Assembly (NCBI GenBank): GCA_023386235.1
Contig: JAEWKC010000013.1
Span: forward strand, 1-18,756
Direction: 5' to 3'
DNA length: 18,756 bases
Source: Bacteroidota bacterium
GTDB taxonomy: Bacteria > Bacteroidota > Bacteroidia > Chitinophagales > Chitinophagaceae
This document shows positions 6,577-12,902 of the stretch, one piece after another (positions within the stretch are counted from its first letter, which is position 1; the number at the start of each line of letters is the position of its first letter). The notes below the pieces were generated by a model. It was not told the DNA's origin. It was given only the letters and a program-made list of their open reading frames with translations, and did no database searches. A program made the position numbers and the translations under genes.

Positions 6577-7578
6577 GTGGCAACAGAACAAAAATATACT
6601 AAAGAAACTTATTTGTACTGGTACGAATTGATGCAATTGATACGCCAGTTCGAGCTGAAAGCTGAAGAGAAATACAAAATGGCGGGTAAAATTCGTGGAT
6701 TTTTTCACTCTTACGTGGGCCAGGAAGCAATTGCCGCGGGCTGCATGACCGCTACGCGCCAGGAAGATCCGTTCATCACCGCTTATCGCGATCATGGCTT
6801 GGGTATTGCCAAAGGCATTACACCCAACGAGGCAATGGCTGAGTTGTACGGCAAGCAAACAGGCATAGCGAAAGGTAAAGGCGGAAGCATGCACTTCTTC
6901 AGCAAGGATCACTTTTTCTTTGGCGGACATGGAATCGTAGGCGGACAAATAGGCGTTGGCGCAGGCATTGCCTTTGCAGAACAATATAAAGGTACGGATA
7001 ATGTTGTATTGTGTTTCTTTGGAGATGGCGCTGCGCGTCAGGGTGTATTGCACGAAACCTTTAACATGGCTATGACCTGGAAGCTGCCTGTAATCTTCAT
7101 TTGCGAAAACAACCACTATGCAATGGGTACTTCTGTAGCCAGAACATCAAATATAACTGATATCTACAAATTAGCTGATGCATACGATATGCCGGGCGAT
7201 ATGGTGGATGGAATGACACCAGAAACTGTACACGAAGCAGTAGCCCGTGCAGTAAAAAGAGCCAGAGAAAAAGGCGGACCTACCTTACTGGAAATTAAAA
7301 CTTACCGCTACAAAGGTCACTCCATCTCCGATCCCGGGAAATACAGAACTAAAGAAGAGCTGGAACAATACAAAACACAGGATCCTATTCAAAAAGTATT
7401 GGCTACAATAAAAGAACACAACTTTGCTTCCGACGAGGAAATAGCAGAAATCGATAAAAAAATCAACGACATTGTAGAAGAATCTGTAAAATTTGCAGAA
7501 GAAAGTCCGTTCCCATCGGAGGATGAACTGCTGAAAGACGTGTATACAGATGAGAATTATGAATTTATAGTAGACTAA
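6577..7578 (+). CDS. pdhA: Pyruvate dehydrogenase E1 component, alpha subunit
   Basis: The protein has 333 residues from a GTG start at 6577. The start is supported by the promoter just upstream and by family length. Thiamine diphosphate binding motif: GDGAARQG (149-156) to ENN (177-179). Also seen: RGFFHSYVGQEA (40-51), YRDHG (70-74), GKGGSMHFF (100-108), the GGHGIVGGQ loop, and the phosphorylation-loop-like YRYKGHSISDPGKYR. With an E1 beta subunit it decarboxylates pyruvate and acetylates E2 lipoyl groups. The beta subunit is not adjacent, so alpha is transcribed alone and is followed by a terminator. A branched-chain 2-oxoacid E1 alpha is the alternative, but the motif set and length favour pyruvate dehydrogenase. 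Confidence 0.93.
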   Translation: MATEQKYTKETYLYWYELMQLIRQFELKAEEKYKMAGKIRGFFHSYVGQEAIAAGCMTATRQEDPFITAYRDHGLGIAKGITPNEAMAELYGKQTGIAKGKGGSMHFFSKDHFFFGGHGIVGGQIGVGAGIAFAEQYKGTDNVVLCFFGDGAARQGVLHETFNMAMTWKLPVIFICENNHYAMGTSVARTSNITDIYKLADAYDMPGDMVDGMTPETVHEAVARAVKRAREKGGPTLLEIKTYRYKGHSISDPGKYRTKEELEQYKTQDPIQKVLATIKEHNFASDEEIAEIDKKINDIVEESVKFAEESPFPSEDELLKDVYTDENYEFIVD

Positions 7579-7612
7579 GTTGATCAATGCTAATGTAAAT
7601 ATCTGATTATAA

Positions 7613-7640
7613 AAAACACGGTACTCGGGTATCGTGTTTT
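7613..7640 (+). terminator. Terminator after pdhA
   Basis: AAAACACGGTAC (7613-7624) pairs with GTATCGTGTTTT (7629-7640), one G-T pair, loop TCGG. The TTTT end of the stem followed by CCCTTT makes it a moderate intrinsic terminator in the plus direction. Confidence 0.75.
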
Positions 7641-7679
7641 CCCTTTAATATAACAAACAAGTTTTTAAAAAAATAGAAA

Positions 7680-8414
7680 ATGTCTAAAGCTACATCAAAA
7701 GAAAAAACACCTTCAGTAGACCAGGAATACGCCATGCAGCAAAACAAAACGCTTCACTGGCTGAATAAAAATAAAAACATACTGCTGTATACTGTAGTAT
7801 TCATCGTTGCAGCTATCGCGGGCTATTTTGCTTATGTCAATTTTGTACAAAAGCCCAACCAGCTAAAAGATCAGGAAGCGCTTTCCGGCGCGCAGCATAT
7901 ATTTGATCGGGCAGTAGCCAACCCAGTTACCGATACCGGCGCTTTCAAAGCCGTACTAAACGGCGAAGGAACTACCAAAGGCGTACTTTCCATTATTAAA
8001 AACTCAAGCGGTAAAACCGCTAATCTCGCAAAATATTATGCAGGCATCAGCTACCTGAAAACAGGCGACTACAACAACGCGGTTAAATACCTGAAAGATT
8101 TTTCTACAGATGCCAAGCAAATTCAAATGATGGCCTATGGCGCCTTGGGCGACGCGCACAGCGAATTGAAACAAAACAACGAAGCTATAGAAAGCTATAA
8201 AAAAGCAGCGGCAACATTTGAAGCAGATGCCGTAAATGCCGGCGAATACTTATTCAGAGCAGCTTTACTTAGCGAAGTAACCGGCAAAACCAATGAAGCG
8301 GTAACTTTGTACCAGGAATTAAAAAATAAATTTCCGCAAACACAACGCGGCGCAGAAGCAGACAAATATATTTACAGGCTAAACATTGTAGATAACGATT
8401 TCAGCGTAAAATAA
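7680..8414 (+). CDS. Membrane-anchored tetratricopeptide-repeat protein
   Basis: The protein has 244 residues. A cytoplasmic N-terminus (about 1-33) precedes one membrane helix (ILLYTVVFIVAAIAGYFAYV, about 34-53). The rest is a TPR-type helical repeat domain: LAKYYAGISYLKTGDYNNAV, MMAYGALGDAHSELKQNNEA and LFRAALLSEVTGKTNEAVTL show the W/L-G-Y/A-F pattern. The architecture resembles YfgM-type proteins (single N-terminal helix plus periplasmic TPR, involved in envelope chaperoning), but the function is inferred only. It ends two bases before the ribH start, so the two are an operon. Confidence 0.8.
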   Translation: MSKATSKEKTPSVDQEYAMQQNKTLHWLNKNKNILLYTVVFIVAAIAGYFAYVNFVQKPNQLKDQEALSGAQHIFDRAVANPVTDTGAFKAVLNGEGTTKGVLSIIKNSSGKTANLAKYYAGISYLKTGDYNNAVKYLKDFSTDAKQIQMMAYGALGDAHSELKQNNEAIESYKKAAATFEADAVNAGEYLFRAALLSEVTGKTNEAVTLYQELKNKFPQTQRGAEADKYIYRLNIVDNDFSVK

Positions 8415-8416
8415 AT

Positions 8417-8899
8417 ATGACTACAGAAGGCAATAATAACGTATTAAAAGGCATCCCCTCTATTGAGGATGCCTTTGTAGTAATTGTAAGAACCGAATGG
8501 AACCAGGATATTATAGATCGCCTGCTGGAAGGCTGCACTCAGGTGTTGGATGCAAACGGTATAAGATATAAGATATTCACCGTGCCCGGTGCCGTAGAAA
8601 TTCCCTTTGCCATAAAATCTCATGCCGATAATAATGTAATAAAAGCAGACGCCTACATAGCCTTAGGCGCCGTAATACAAGGAGGCACGCCACATTTTGA
8701 CTATGTATGTAAATTTGTTACGGAAGGCATACTGCAACTCAACCTAACTATTTCCATACCCGTTGTTTTTGGTGTATTAACCCTAAATAGTAAAGAACAG
8801 GCCTTTGAAAGAACCGGCGGCATACATGGCCATAAAGGAGAAGAAGCCGCCATCACTGCCATTAAAATGATTGCCCTCAACAGGGACTTGGGCATGTAA
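8417..8899 (+). CDS. ribH: 6,7-dimethyl-8-ribityllumazine synthase
   Basis: The protein has 160 residues, standard for the family. It condenses 5-amino-6-ribitylaminouracil with 3,4-dihydroxy-2-butanone 4-phosphate, the penultimate step of riboflavin synthesis. Motifs: EWNQDII (27-33, the usual RFN/RWN region), VPGAVEIPFA (56-65), LGAVIQGGTPHFDYV (83-97) with the proton-transfer His93, and PVVFGVLTLNSKEQAFERTGG with KGEEAA near the C-terminus. It is translated from an ATG two bases after the TPR gene. Other rib genes are not in the window, so the pathway is scattered. Confidence 0.96.
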   Translation: MTTEGNNNVLKGIPSIEDAFVVIVRTEWNQDIIDRLLEGCTQVLDANGIRYKIFTVPGAVEIPFAIKSHADNNVIKADAYIALGAVIQGGTPHFDYVCKFVTEGILQLNLTISIPVVFGVLTLNSKEQAFERTGGIHGHKGEEAAITAIKMIALNRDLGM

Positions 8900-9084
8900 G
8901 CCTGCCAATAAAAAAGATTTTCGTGTTGCTATCTTGCCTGCCTATCTTTGTGGTTTATTTTTCAAATTACAATCCTACGCGGCTGCCAACCAATCACATT
9001 TCATTAAAAGTTAAACTAAACAAAAAAATGAAGTACATTCTTCATATTTCTCATTAGTTTAAATAGGAAAAAAAATTATAATTG

Positions 9085-9092
9085 TACGTTTG
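9085..9092 (+). promoter_or_regulatory. Possible -7 element for the MBL-amidase operon
   Basis: TACGTTTG matches TAnnTTTG and lies 18 bases before the start codon at 9111, but no TTTG occurs 19 nt upstream. A second candidate, TATCTTTG at 8943-8950, has a degenerate -33 (TTCG, 8920-8923) at exact spacing. Either may drive the operon. Confidence 0.3.
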
Positions 9093-9110
9093 TATACAAA
9101 GCAAAAATGA

Positions 9111-9956
9111 ATGGAGCTCTACGCTATCGACACTGAATTGTTTAAACTGGACGGAGGCACCGTATTTGGCGTGGTGCCTAAAACTATCTGGAGCAGAAAA
9201 ATACAGGCCGACGAGAATAACATGGTACTGCTTGCCATGCGCTTGTTGTTGATAAAAGAAAACAACAGGCTTATTTTGGTAGATACAGGCATAGGCAATA
9301 AGCAAAGTGAAAAATTTTTTAGCTACTACTATCTCAACAAAGAAAATATCTTAGAAAAATCCTTAGCTACATATGGTTTTTCAAAAGATGATATTACTGA
9401 TGTGTTGCTCACTCATTTCCATTTTGATCATGTAGGCGGCGCGGTAGATATTGTAAACGGAGAGCTGGTGCCCGCTTTCAAAAACGCGGTCTATTGGAGC
9501 AATCAAAAACACTGGCAGTGGGCATCTGACCCCAACCCCAGGGAAAAGCCCTCTTTCCTGAAAGAAAATTTTCAACCCCTGATGGAGCATAAGAAAATAA
9601 GATTCATAGATTTTACTGAAAATAGCATCGCAAAATTTTCTGAGAATATAACTATTCGGCTTGCCAACGGTCATACAGAGGCAATGATGGTGCCCATGAT
9701 ACAATATAAAGGCAGAATCGTGGTATTCACAGCCGATTTACTCATTAGCCAACACCATCTGCCGCTCAATTACGTAGCGGCGTATGATGTAGCGCCCTTA
9801 CAATCTATGCAAGAGAAAAGCGTTTTCTTGCAGGAAGCTGTGGAAAACAACTATATCTTATTTTTTGAACATGATGCCGACACCGAATGTTGTACATTGC
9901 AGCAAACAGAAAAAGGCATCGCGGTAAAAGAAACTTTTAAATTGACTGACATTTAA
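9111..9956 (+). CDS. MBL-fold metallo-hydrolase (quorum-quenching lactonase-like)
   Basis: A cytoplasmic protein of 281 residues with no signal peptide. Zinc ligands: HFHFDH (102-107) in THFHFDHVGG, His188 (NGHTEAM), Asp209 (TADLL) and His254 (FFEHD). VDTGIG (57-62) is the typical preceding strand. The arrangement matches the beta-lactamase-fold group that includes N-acyl-homoserine lactonases and related hydrolases, but homologues act on many substrates, so lactonase activity is only a possibility. It ends two bases before the amidase start, so the two are co-transcribed. An ATG at 9107 is in another frame; the start at 9111 keeps the domain complete. Confidence 0.85.
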   Translation: MELYAIDTELFKLDGGTVFGVVPKTIWSRKIQADENNMVLLAMRLLLIKENNRLILVDTGIGNKQSEKFFSYYYLNKENILEKSLATYGFSKDDITDVLLTHFHFDHVGGAVDIVNGELVPAFKNAVYWSNQKHWQWASDPNPREKPSFLKENFQPLMEHKKIRFIDFTENSIAKFSENITIRLANGHTEAMMVPMIQYKGRIVVFTADLLISQHHLPLNYVAAYDVAPLQSMQEKSVFLQEAVENNYILFFEHDADTECCTLQQTEKGIAVKETFKLTDI

Positions 9957-9958
9957 TA

Positions 9959-10909
9959 ATGAATAATATAAAATATCCGGTTTTTTTATTGATTGCCATT
10001 ACTGCCTGCTCTCCCAAAGTAGTTACTGTAAAGTCGCCCCCGGAGATCAAAGTGGTAGAAAAAGAAGTAATAAAATACCAGACAATAGAAAAGCGTGTGC
10101 CACTAAGCGCCAAAGAAGAATTCCTGTTAAGAGAAGCGTTAAGAATAGATTCGCTTTACAATAATAAAAACTGGGAATACGAACGCCAGGCAAAAGATCT
10201 GGCAAATATCATAGCGCGCCCACCGGCCATCGTGCATTTAGAAAATGTAAATTTCGGTCAGTTTGAAGGCACCTATAATTTTAACCTGCGCAGACCCAAT
10301 ATGGTTATTCTGCACCATACCGCACAAAACAGTTGCGACCAAACCATCCGTACCTTCCAACTCACGCGTACGCAGGTAAGCGCTCATTATGTTATCTGCC
10401 GCAACGGTACCATTTTTCAAATGCTCAATGATTATCTCCGCGCCTGGCATGCCGGCAACGGATCTTGGGGAAATAATACCGAAATAAATTCCTCTTCCAT
10501 TGGCATTGAGCTGGACAATAACGGTACAGAACCTTTCAGCAACGCGCAGATAGATGCATTACTAAAGCTATTGGCACATTTAAAGAAAGCATACAACATT
10601 CCTGCGAAAAATTTTATAGGCCACAGCGACATTGCGCCTACCCGAAAAAACGATCCCAGTGTTTTATTCCCTTGGAAACGATTGGCAGACGCGGGTTTCG
10701 GGCTTTGGTACAATGACAATCCTAACCTGATGGTTCCGCCGGACTTTAACGAGTTGCAGGCTTTACGCATTATCGGCTACAGCATAGACGATCCCGGCGC
10801 CGCGATCATTGCTTTCCGCCGACATTTCTGCATGAGCAATTCAAAAGCCAATGTACTTACACCTACAGAAAGAAGAATCTTATTTCAAATCTATACCAAG
10901 TTTATGTAA
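9959..10909 (+). CDS. Lipoprotein N-acetylmuramoyl-L-alanine amidase (Amidase_2/AmpD-like)
   Basis: The protein has 316 residues. The N-terminus MNNIKYPVFLLIAITAC has a lipobox (ITAC, Cys17), so it is an envelope lipoprotein. A charged, helical linker (about 20-85) leads to the Amidase_2 domain (about 110-240): VILHHTAQ (zinc-ligand histidine at 119/120), SAHYVICRNGTIFQM (141-155), RAWHAGNGSWG (161-171), SSIGIELDN (179-187), and FIGHSDIAPTRKNDPS with His222 and Asp232. It cuts the amide between MurNAc and the stem peptide in cell-wall turnover or recycling. About 75 residues follow the catalytic domain (YNDNPNLMVPPDFNELQALR...), which resembles the peptidoglycan-binding-like tail of AmpD lipoproteins. 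Expressed with the preceding MBL hydrolase. Confidence 0.9.
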   Translation: MNNIKYPVFLLIAITACSPKVVTVKSPPEIKVVEKEVIKYQTIEKRVPLSAKEEFLLREALRIDSLYNNKNWEYERQAKDLANIIARPPAIVHLENVNFGQFEGTYNFNLRRPNMVILHHTAQNSCDQTIRTFQLTRTQVSAHYVICRNGTIFQMLNDYLRAWHAGNGSWGNNTEINSSSIGIELDNNGTEPFSNAQIDALLKLLAHLKKAYNIPAKNFIGHSDIAPTRKNDPSVLFPWKRLADAGFGLWYNDNPNLMVPPDFNELQALRIIGYSIDDPGAAIIAFRRHFCMSNSKANVLTPTERRILFQIYTKFM

Positions 10910-10938
10910 ATCGAAGATTCAACGAAGTCAATAACAAC

Positions 10939-11118
10939 ATGTGCAAAATGCTGCACCCAAAGCCGTCGGCATGCGAATGGAAGAAGAAAATGCGCGGAAC
11001 AGTGATTGCTGCCAGGCAATTCCGGCAGCAATTGTACTTGAAGCGCAAATTTTCTTCGCTTAAAGCCGTGCGTGAAGCCATCGACTTGATTTTTGAAAAA
11101 GTTTTAATAAAAAAATAA
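10939..11118 (+). CDS. Possible small basic protein of 59 residues, doubtful
   Basis: ATG at 10939 to TAA at 11116-11118. It reads MCKMLHPKPSACEWKKKMRG, then a Lys/Arg-rich helix (ARQFRQQLYLKRKFSSLKA) and EAIDLIFEKVL. It begins 29 bases after the amidase stop on the same strand, so it could be a third gene of that operon. Against this, another frame is also open for about 40 codons here, and the segment contains a strong nested inverted repeat (10983-11057), which suggests a structured or repetitive element rather than a protein gene. No family recognised. Confidence 0.3.
   Translation: MCKMLHPKPSACEWKKKMRGTVIAARQFRQQLYLKRKFSSLKAVREAIDLIFEKVLIKK
10983..11057. repeat. Nested inverted repeat (cruciform-like)
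   Basis: Outer arms GAAGAAAATGCGC (10983-10995) and GCGCAAATTTTCTTC (11043-11057) pair over 13 bp with a 2-nt bulge. Inside, ATTGCTGCC (11005-11013) pairs perfectly with GGCAGCAAT (11024-11032) around a 10-nt loop. Such a double dyad is unlikely by chance and resembles REP-like elements or a structured RNA. It lies downstream of the amidase gene. Confidence 0.65.
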
Positions 11119-11194
11119 TCATCATTGACACGGATTGCAAATCTGCATTAGCGTCAATATTTTGTTATGTCCAGTCTCGTTAGAAAGCATCTGA
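11119..11194. other. Intergenic stretch with a weak palindrome
   Basis: ATTGAC (11124-11129) can pair with GTCAAT (11153-11158), and GATTGCAAATC between them is a short palindrome. It may be a fragment of a dispersed palindromic repeat; no gene is seen. Confidence 0.3.
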
Positions 11195-11333
11195 CTAATC
11201 CTCAAAATATTTTATAAACATAACTATCGTTGCCGCAAGTGCAAAGAATAGAATGATAGCCATTCGTCTTTCTGCTTTTCTTCTCTTGATTTTTCTTTGT
11301 ACTGTTTTACTTACTTTCCTCAAAAAAATTCAT
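11195..11333 (-). CDS. Possible small basic membrane protein, start split by a homopolymer
   Basis: A minus-strand frame ending TAG at 11195-11197 reads RKVSKTVQRKIKRRKAERRM followed by a hydrophobic helix (AIILFFALAATIVMFI) and KYFED. This is a typical positively charged cytoplasmic tail plus one membrane helix. An in-frame TTG at 11323 gives 42 residues. The nearest ATG (11333) is one base out of frame: removing one base from the A7 run (11322-11328 on plus) would give MNFLRKVSKTV... of 45 residues. The protein-like composition supports a real gene with an indel or non-ATG start. Function unknown. Confidence 0.45.
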
Positions 11334-11374
11334 TATAGATTATCTAAAAAGGTTAAATCTTCCTGTTACTCTTT

Positions 11375-11405
11375 GTCATGTTGAGCGCAGAGCGAAACAT
11401 CTGCT
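11375..11405. repeat. 31-bp direct repeat, copy 1
   Basis: Starts GTCATGTTGAGCGCAGAGCG and ends AAACATCTGCT. Identical to copy 2 at 11691-11721. The ATGTT...AACAT ends make it partly palindromic, like the ATGTTTCGACT-type dispersed repeats of Bacteroidota. Confidence 0.85.
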
Positions 11406-11420
11406 CTTGTTTTAGCGCTT

Positions 11421-11447
11421 GTTCTTTTGCCATTACCGCAAAAGAAC
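11421..11447. repeat. 10-bp perfect hairpin in the repeat patchwork
   Basis: GTTCTTTTGC (11421-11430) pairs with GCAAAAGAAC (11438-11447), loop CATTACC. No T-run follows in either direction and no gene ends near it, so it is probably a dispersed palindromic repeat rather than a terminator. Confidence 0.7.
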
Positions 11448-11626
11448 CAAAAAGTCTATTCTGTCCGAAGGCGCCTACGCGCAAGCCCCTGACCGAAAAA
11501 CTCCGCTGCAAGTACAATTTATGCCGCGTAAGAGTTGTATGTTGTGTAAGGCTCCGTCTCGTAAGCTTATTGCTGTTCTCACACTCCTATCGGCATACAT
11601 CACTGTTCCGCTACGTTTTTCTCTCG

Positions 11627-11645
11627 CCGGACAGAAAGCTTCCGG
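11627..11645. repeat. 19-bp direct repeat CCGGACAGAAAGCTTCCGG, copy 1
   Basis: Identical to 11727-11745, exactly 100 bp further on. Both copies are followed by a closely similar TTTCG/CTTCG. The ends CCGG...CCGG make it a short imperfect palindrome. Confidence 0.8.
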
Positions 11646-11690
11646 TTTCGTGCTTCCATCACTTATCACTTATCCTCCACACTCTTTTCT

Positions 11691-11721
11691 GTCATGTTGA
11701 GCGCAGAGCGAAACATCTGCT
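11691..11721. repeat. 31-bp direct repeat, copy 2
   Basis: Identical to 11375-11405 over 31 bases, 316 bp apart, and followed within six bases by the second copy of the 19-bp repeat. In copy 1 the 31-mer is followed by unrelated sequence, so the two repeats are independent units. Confidence 0.85.
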
Positions 11722-11726
11722 TCTTA

Positions 11727-11745
11727 CCGGACAGAAAGCTTCCGG
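11727..11745. repeat. 19-bp direct repeat, copy 2
   Basis: Second exact copy of CCGGACAGAAAGCTTCCGG; see 11627-11645. Confidence 0.8.
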
Positions 11746-11771
11746 CTTCGCGCGCTTCTTCCACCCCCTTG

Positions 11772-11787
11772 CCCCCGCCAGCGGGGG
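11772..11787. repeat. CCCCCGC/GCGGGGG hairpin
   Basis: CCCCCGC (11772-11778) and GCGGGGG (11781-11787) form a very GC-rich stem in an otherwise AT-rich region, with TTTTTTTT starting at 11800. It could terminate plus-strand transcription, but no plus-strand gene precedes it. The CCCCCGCCAGCGGGGG core is a known type of dispersed palindrome in Bacteroidota (recalled, not searched). Confidence 0.6.
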
Positions 11788-11833
11788 ATAGAAATGGCCT
11801 TTTTTTTACTTTTCGCTTCGTACTCCATACTTC

Positions 11834-11876
11834 CATAACTCATCACTCACCACTTATCATTCATCACTCATCCATT
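11834..11876. repeat. ATCACTCA/CTTATCA low-complexity words
   Basis: Degenerate repeats of CATCACTCA, CCACTTATCA and TCATCACTCATCC. Similar words (CATCACTTATCACTTATCC) occur at about 11657-11676. This block overlaps the last codons of the truncated tail-collar gene. Confidence 0.6.
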
Positions 11877-12425
11877 ACTGCCTCTAATGCACCAGTATCC
11901 TCGCTTGCTCTCCCGGTTTTGGGAGGTATTCCATGCAATTCTAAATTCGCAGGTGCCCAAGCCGCTACACGGTTGGTCGCCGTTGATTGGAGTTGTTTCA
12001 TAGGTATTGGCAGGATAGGCATCTGTAGGCAAATGACTGTTCCCTTCCAGTTCTACGCCCAGAGCTGTAATACCGTGCATATGCTGAGGCAGGTTGGCAA
12101 TAGTGAGCGAAGTTCTTTCTTCTCCACCGCTTTGTCCCAACGCATAGTTAGACAATTCAGGGCCTGCACCTGCTTGAATAGGAACACGCCCACGCAAATC
12201 GGGCAGCGCAAAAGTGGTTACTCCATTGCCGCCGTACATAGTGCCTAAAATTGAAAATAATGCCGTATACTGGGAGATAGGCAATAAGCGTCCATCACAA
12301 AAGAGGTAGCCGCGGGGCGCAAAATTGCCGGCAAACATTTTAATAGTGCCAATATATTCCTCTTGTGCAAAAGAAGAAAGCGTAATAAATACGGAAAAGA
12401 TAAGTGTAATGATTTTTGTTTTCAT
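11868..12425 (-). CDS. Tail-collar domain protein (microcystin-dependent-protein family) with a signal peptide; C-terminus altered
   Basis: The protein has 185 residues. A signal peptide (MKTKIITLIFSVFITLSSFA, cleaved before Q) precedes the phage tail collar domain: YIGTIKMFAGNFAPRGYLFC, DGRLLPISQYTALFSILGT, YGGNGVTTFALPDLRGRVPI and GQSGGEERTSLTIANLPQHM. This is the MdpA/MdpB-like arrangement. Family members normally end with a QPxLxLNYIIALxGIFPSR-type strand. That is absent here; after about residue 150 the sequence turns into CEFRIAWNTSQNRESKRGYW and ends inside the low-complexity repeat block. The gene therefore seems truncated by repeat sequence (inference). The role of this family outside phage is unclear; the signal peptide points to export. 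Confidence 0.75.
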   Translation of the reverse strand: MKTKIITLIFSVFITLSSFAQEEYIGTIKMFAGNFAPRGYLFCDGRLLPISQYTALFSILGTMYGGNGVTTFALPDLRGRVPIQAGAGPELSNYALGQSGGEERTSLTIANLPQHMHGITALGVELEGNSHLPTDAYPANTYETTPINGDQPCSGLGTCEFRIAWNTSQNRESKRGYWCIRGSNG

Positions 12426-12482
12426 TTTTATTTTTTTTAGCGAATAGGGGTTGGGTTTTTACGATGAAGGAGTGTTGCCAGA

Positions 12483-12737
12483 TTATATAGCAATCCCTAA
12501 AATGGATCTTTTTACGGGTTGTATGATATCGGCTAAGATTAGGTCTTGCACAAAATGCTCTTCGCTCTGGTAGCGAATATTTATTTGCTCAAAAACCCAT
12601 TTTCGGTGTGCATACAATTTCATAAAATGTTCATTACTGTCAGAATGCTCAAGATCGTAATGTCTCATCCAGGTTATCAACTGGCTTATAGTTTTTGCTT
12701 TGATAGTTCTTTTTCGGTTGGTAAAATAATAATGCAT
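12483..12737 (-). CDS. Hypothetical protein, 84 residues
   Basis: The sequence starts MHYYFTNRKRTIKAKTISQL and continues ITWMRHYDLEHSDSNEHFMK, then YAHRKWVFEQINIRYQSEEH and FVQDLILADIIQP. It is soluble, rich in His, Tyr and charged residues, with mostly helical predicted character and no signal or membrane segment. No family recognised. It lies between the TPR-HTH regulator and the tail-collar gene, all on the minus strand, with 165 bases to the regulator and 57 to the tail-collar gene. The upstream region holds a direct repeat ATTGCA AAAAC ATTGCA (about 12801-12817) that might be an operator; this is speculative. Its balanced amino-acid composition supports a real gene. Confidence 0.55.
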   Translation of the reverse strand: MHYYFTNRKRTIKAKTISQLITWMRHYDLEHSDSNEHFMKLYAHRKWVFEQINIRYQSEEHFVQDLILADIIQPVKRSILGIAI

Positions 12738-12902
12738 ACGGATTAGATAATTTTATTACGCAAATTATCTCAACATCGCGGTTTTTGGCAAATTAACAGC
12801 ATTGCAAAAACATTGCAATTTTGAAACAATTGAAAATAAAGTAATTAGGAGTGTTCTAATGACCCATTTATTGCACACATACGCTAAGAAAAGTAAGCAG
12901 GT

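Larger units (their letters stand above)
11341..11867. other. Repeat patchwork, no credible gene
   Basis: The stretch between the small membrane ORF and the tail-collar gene is a mosaic of short repeats, hairpins and low-complexity words listed separately. Several overlapping open frames exist on both strands, but they have odd, Cys/Ser/Arg-rich translations, run through the repeats, and are not conserved-looking. It looks like an accumulation of dispersed non-coding repeats of the kind found in Chitinophagaceae genomes (inference). Confidence 0.6.

Noticed and set aside
6571..7116. Minus-strand 181-codon frame opposite pdhA
   Set aside because: Shadow of the E1 alpha gene, which has all catalytic motifs; the antisense translation shows no recognisable domain.
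11375..11745. CRISPR array
   Set aside because: Only two copies of each repeat, with different units and unequal spacing (316 and 100 bp); no cas genes in the window.
11378..12248. Plus-strand open frames of 90-185 codons across the repeat patchwork and the tail-collar gene
   Set aside because: They run through exact repeats and hairpins or lie antisense to a clear tail-collar domain, and have Cys/Ser/Arg-rich, low-complexity translations. No family features.
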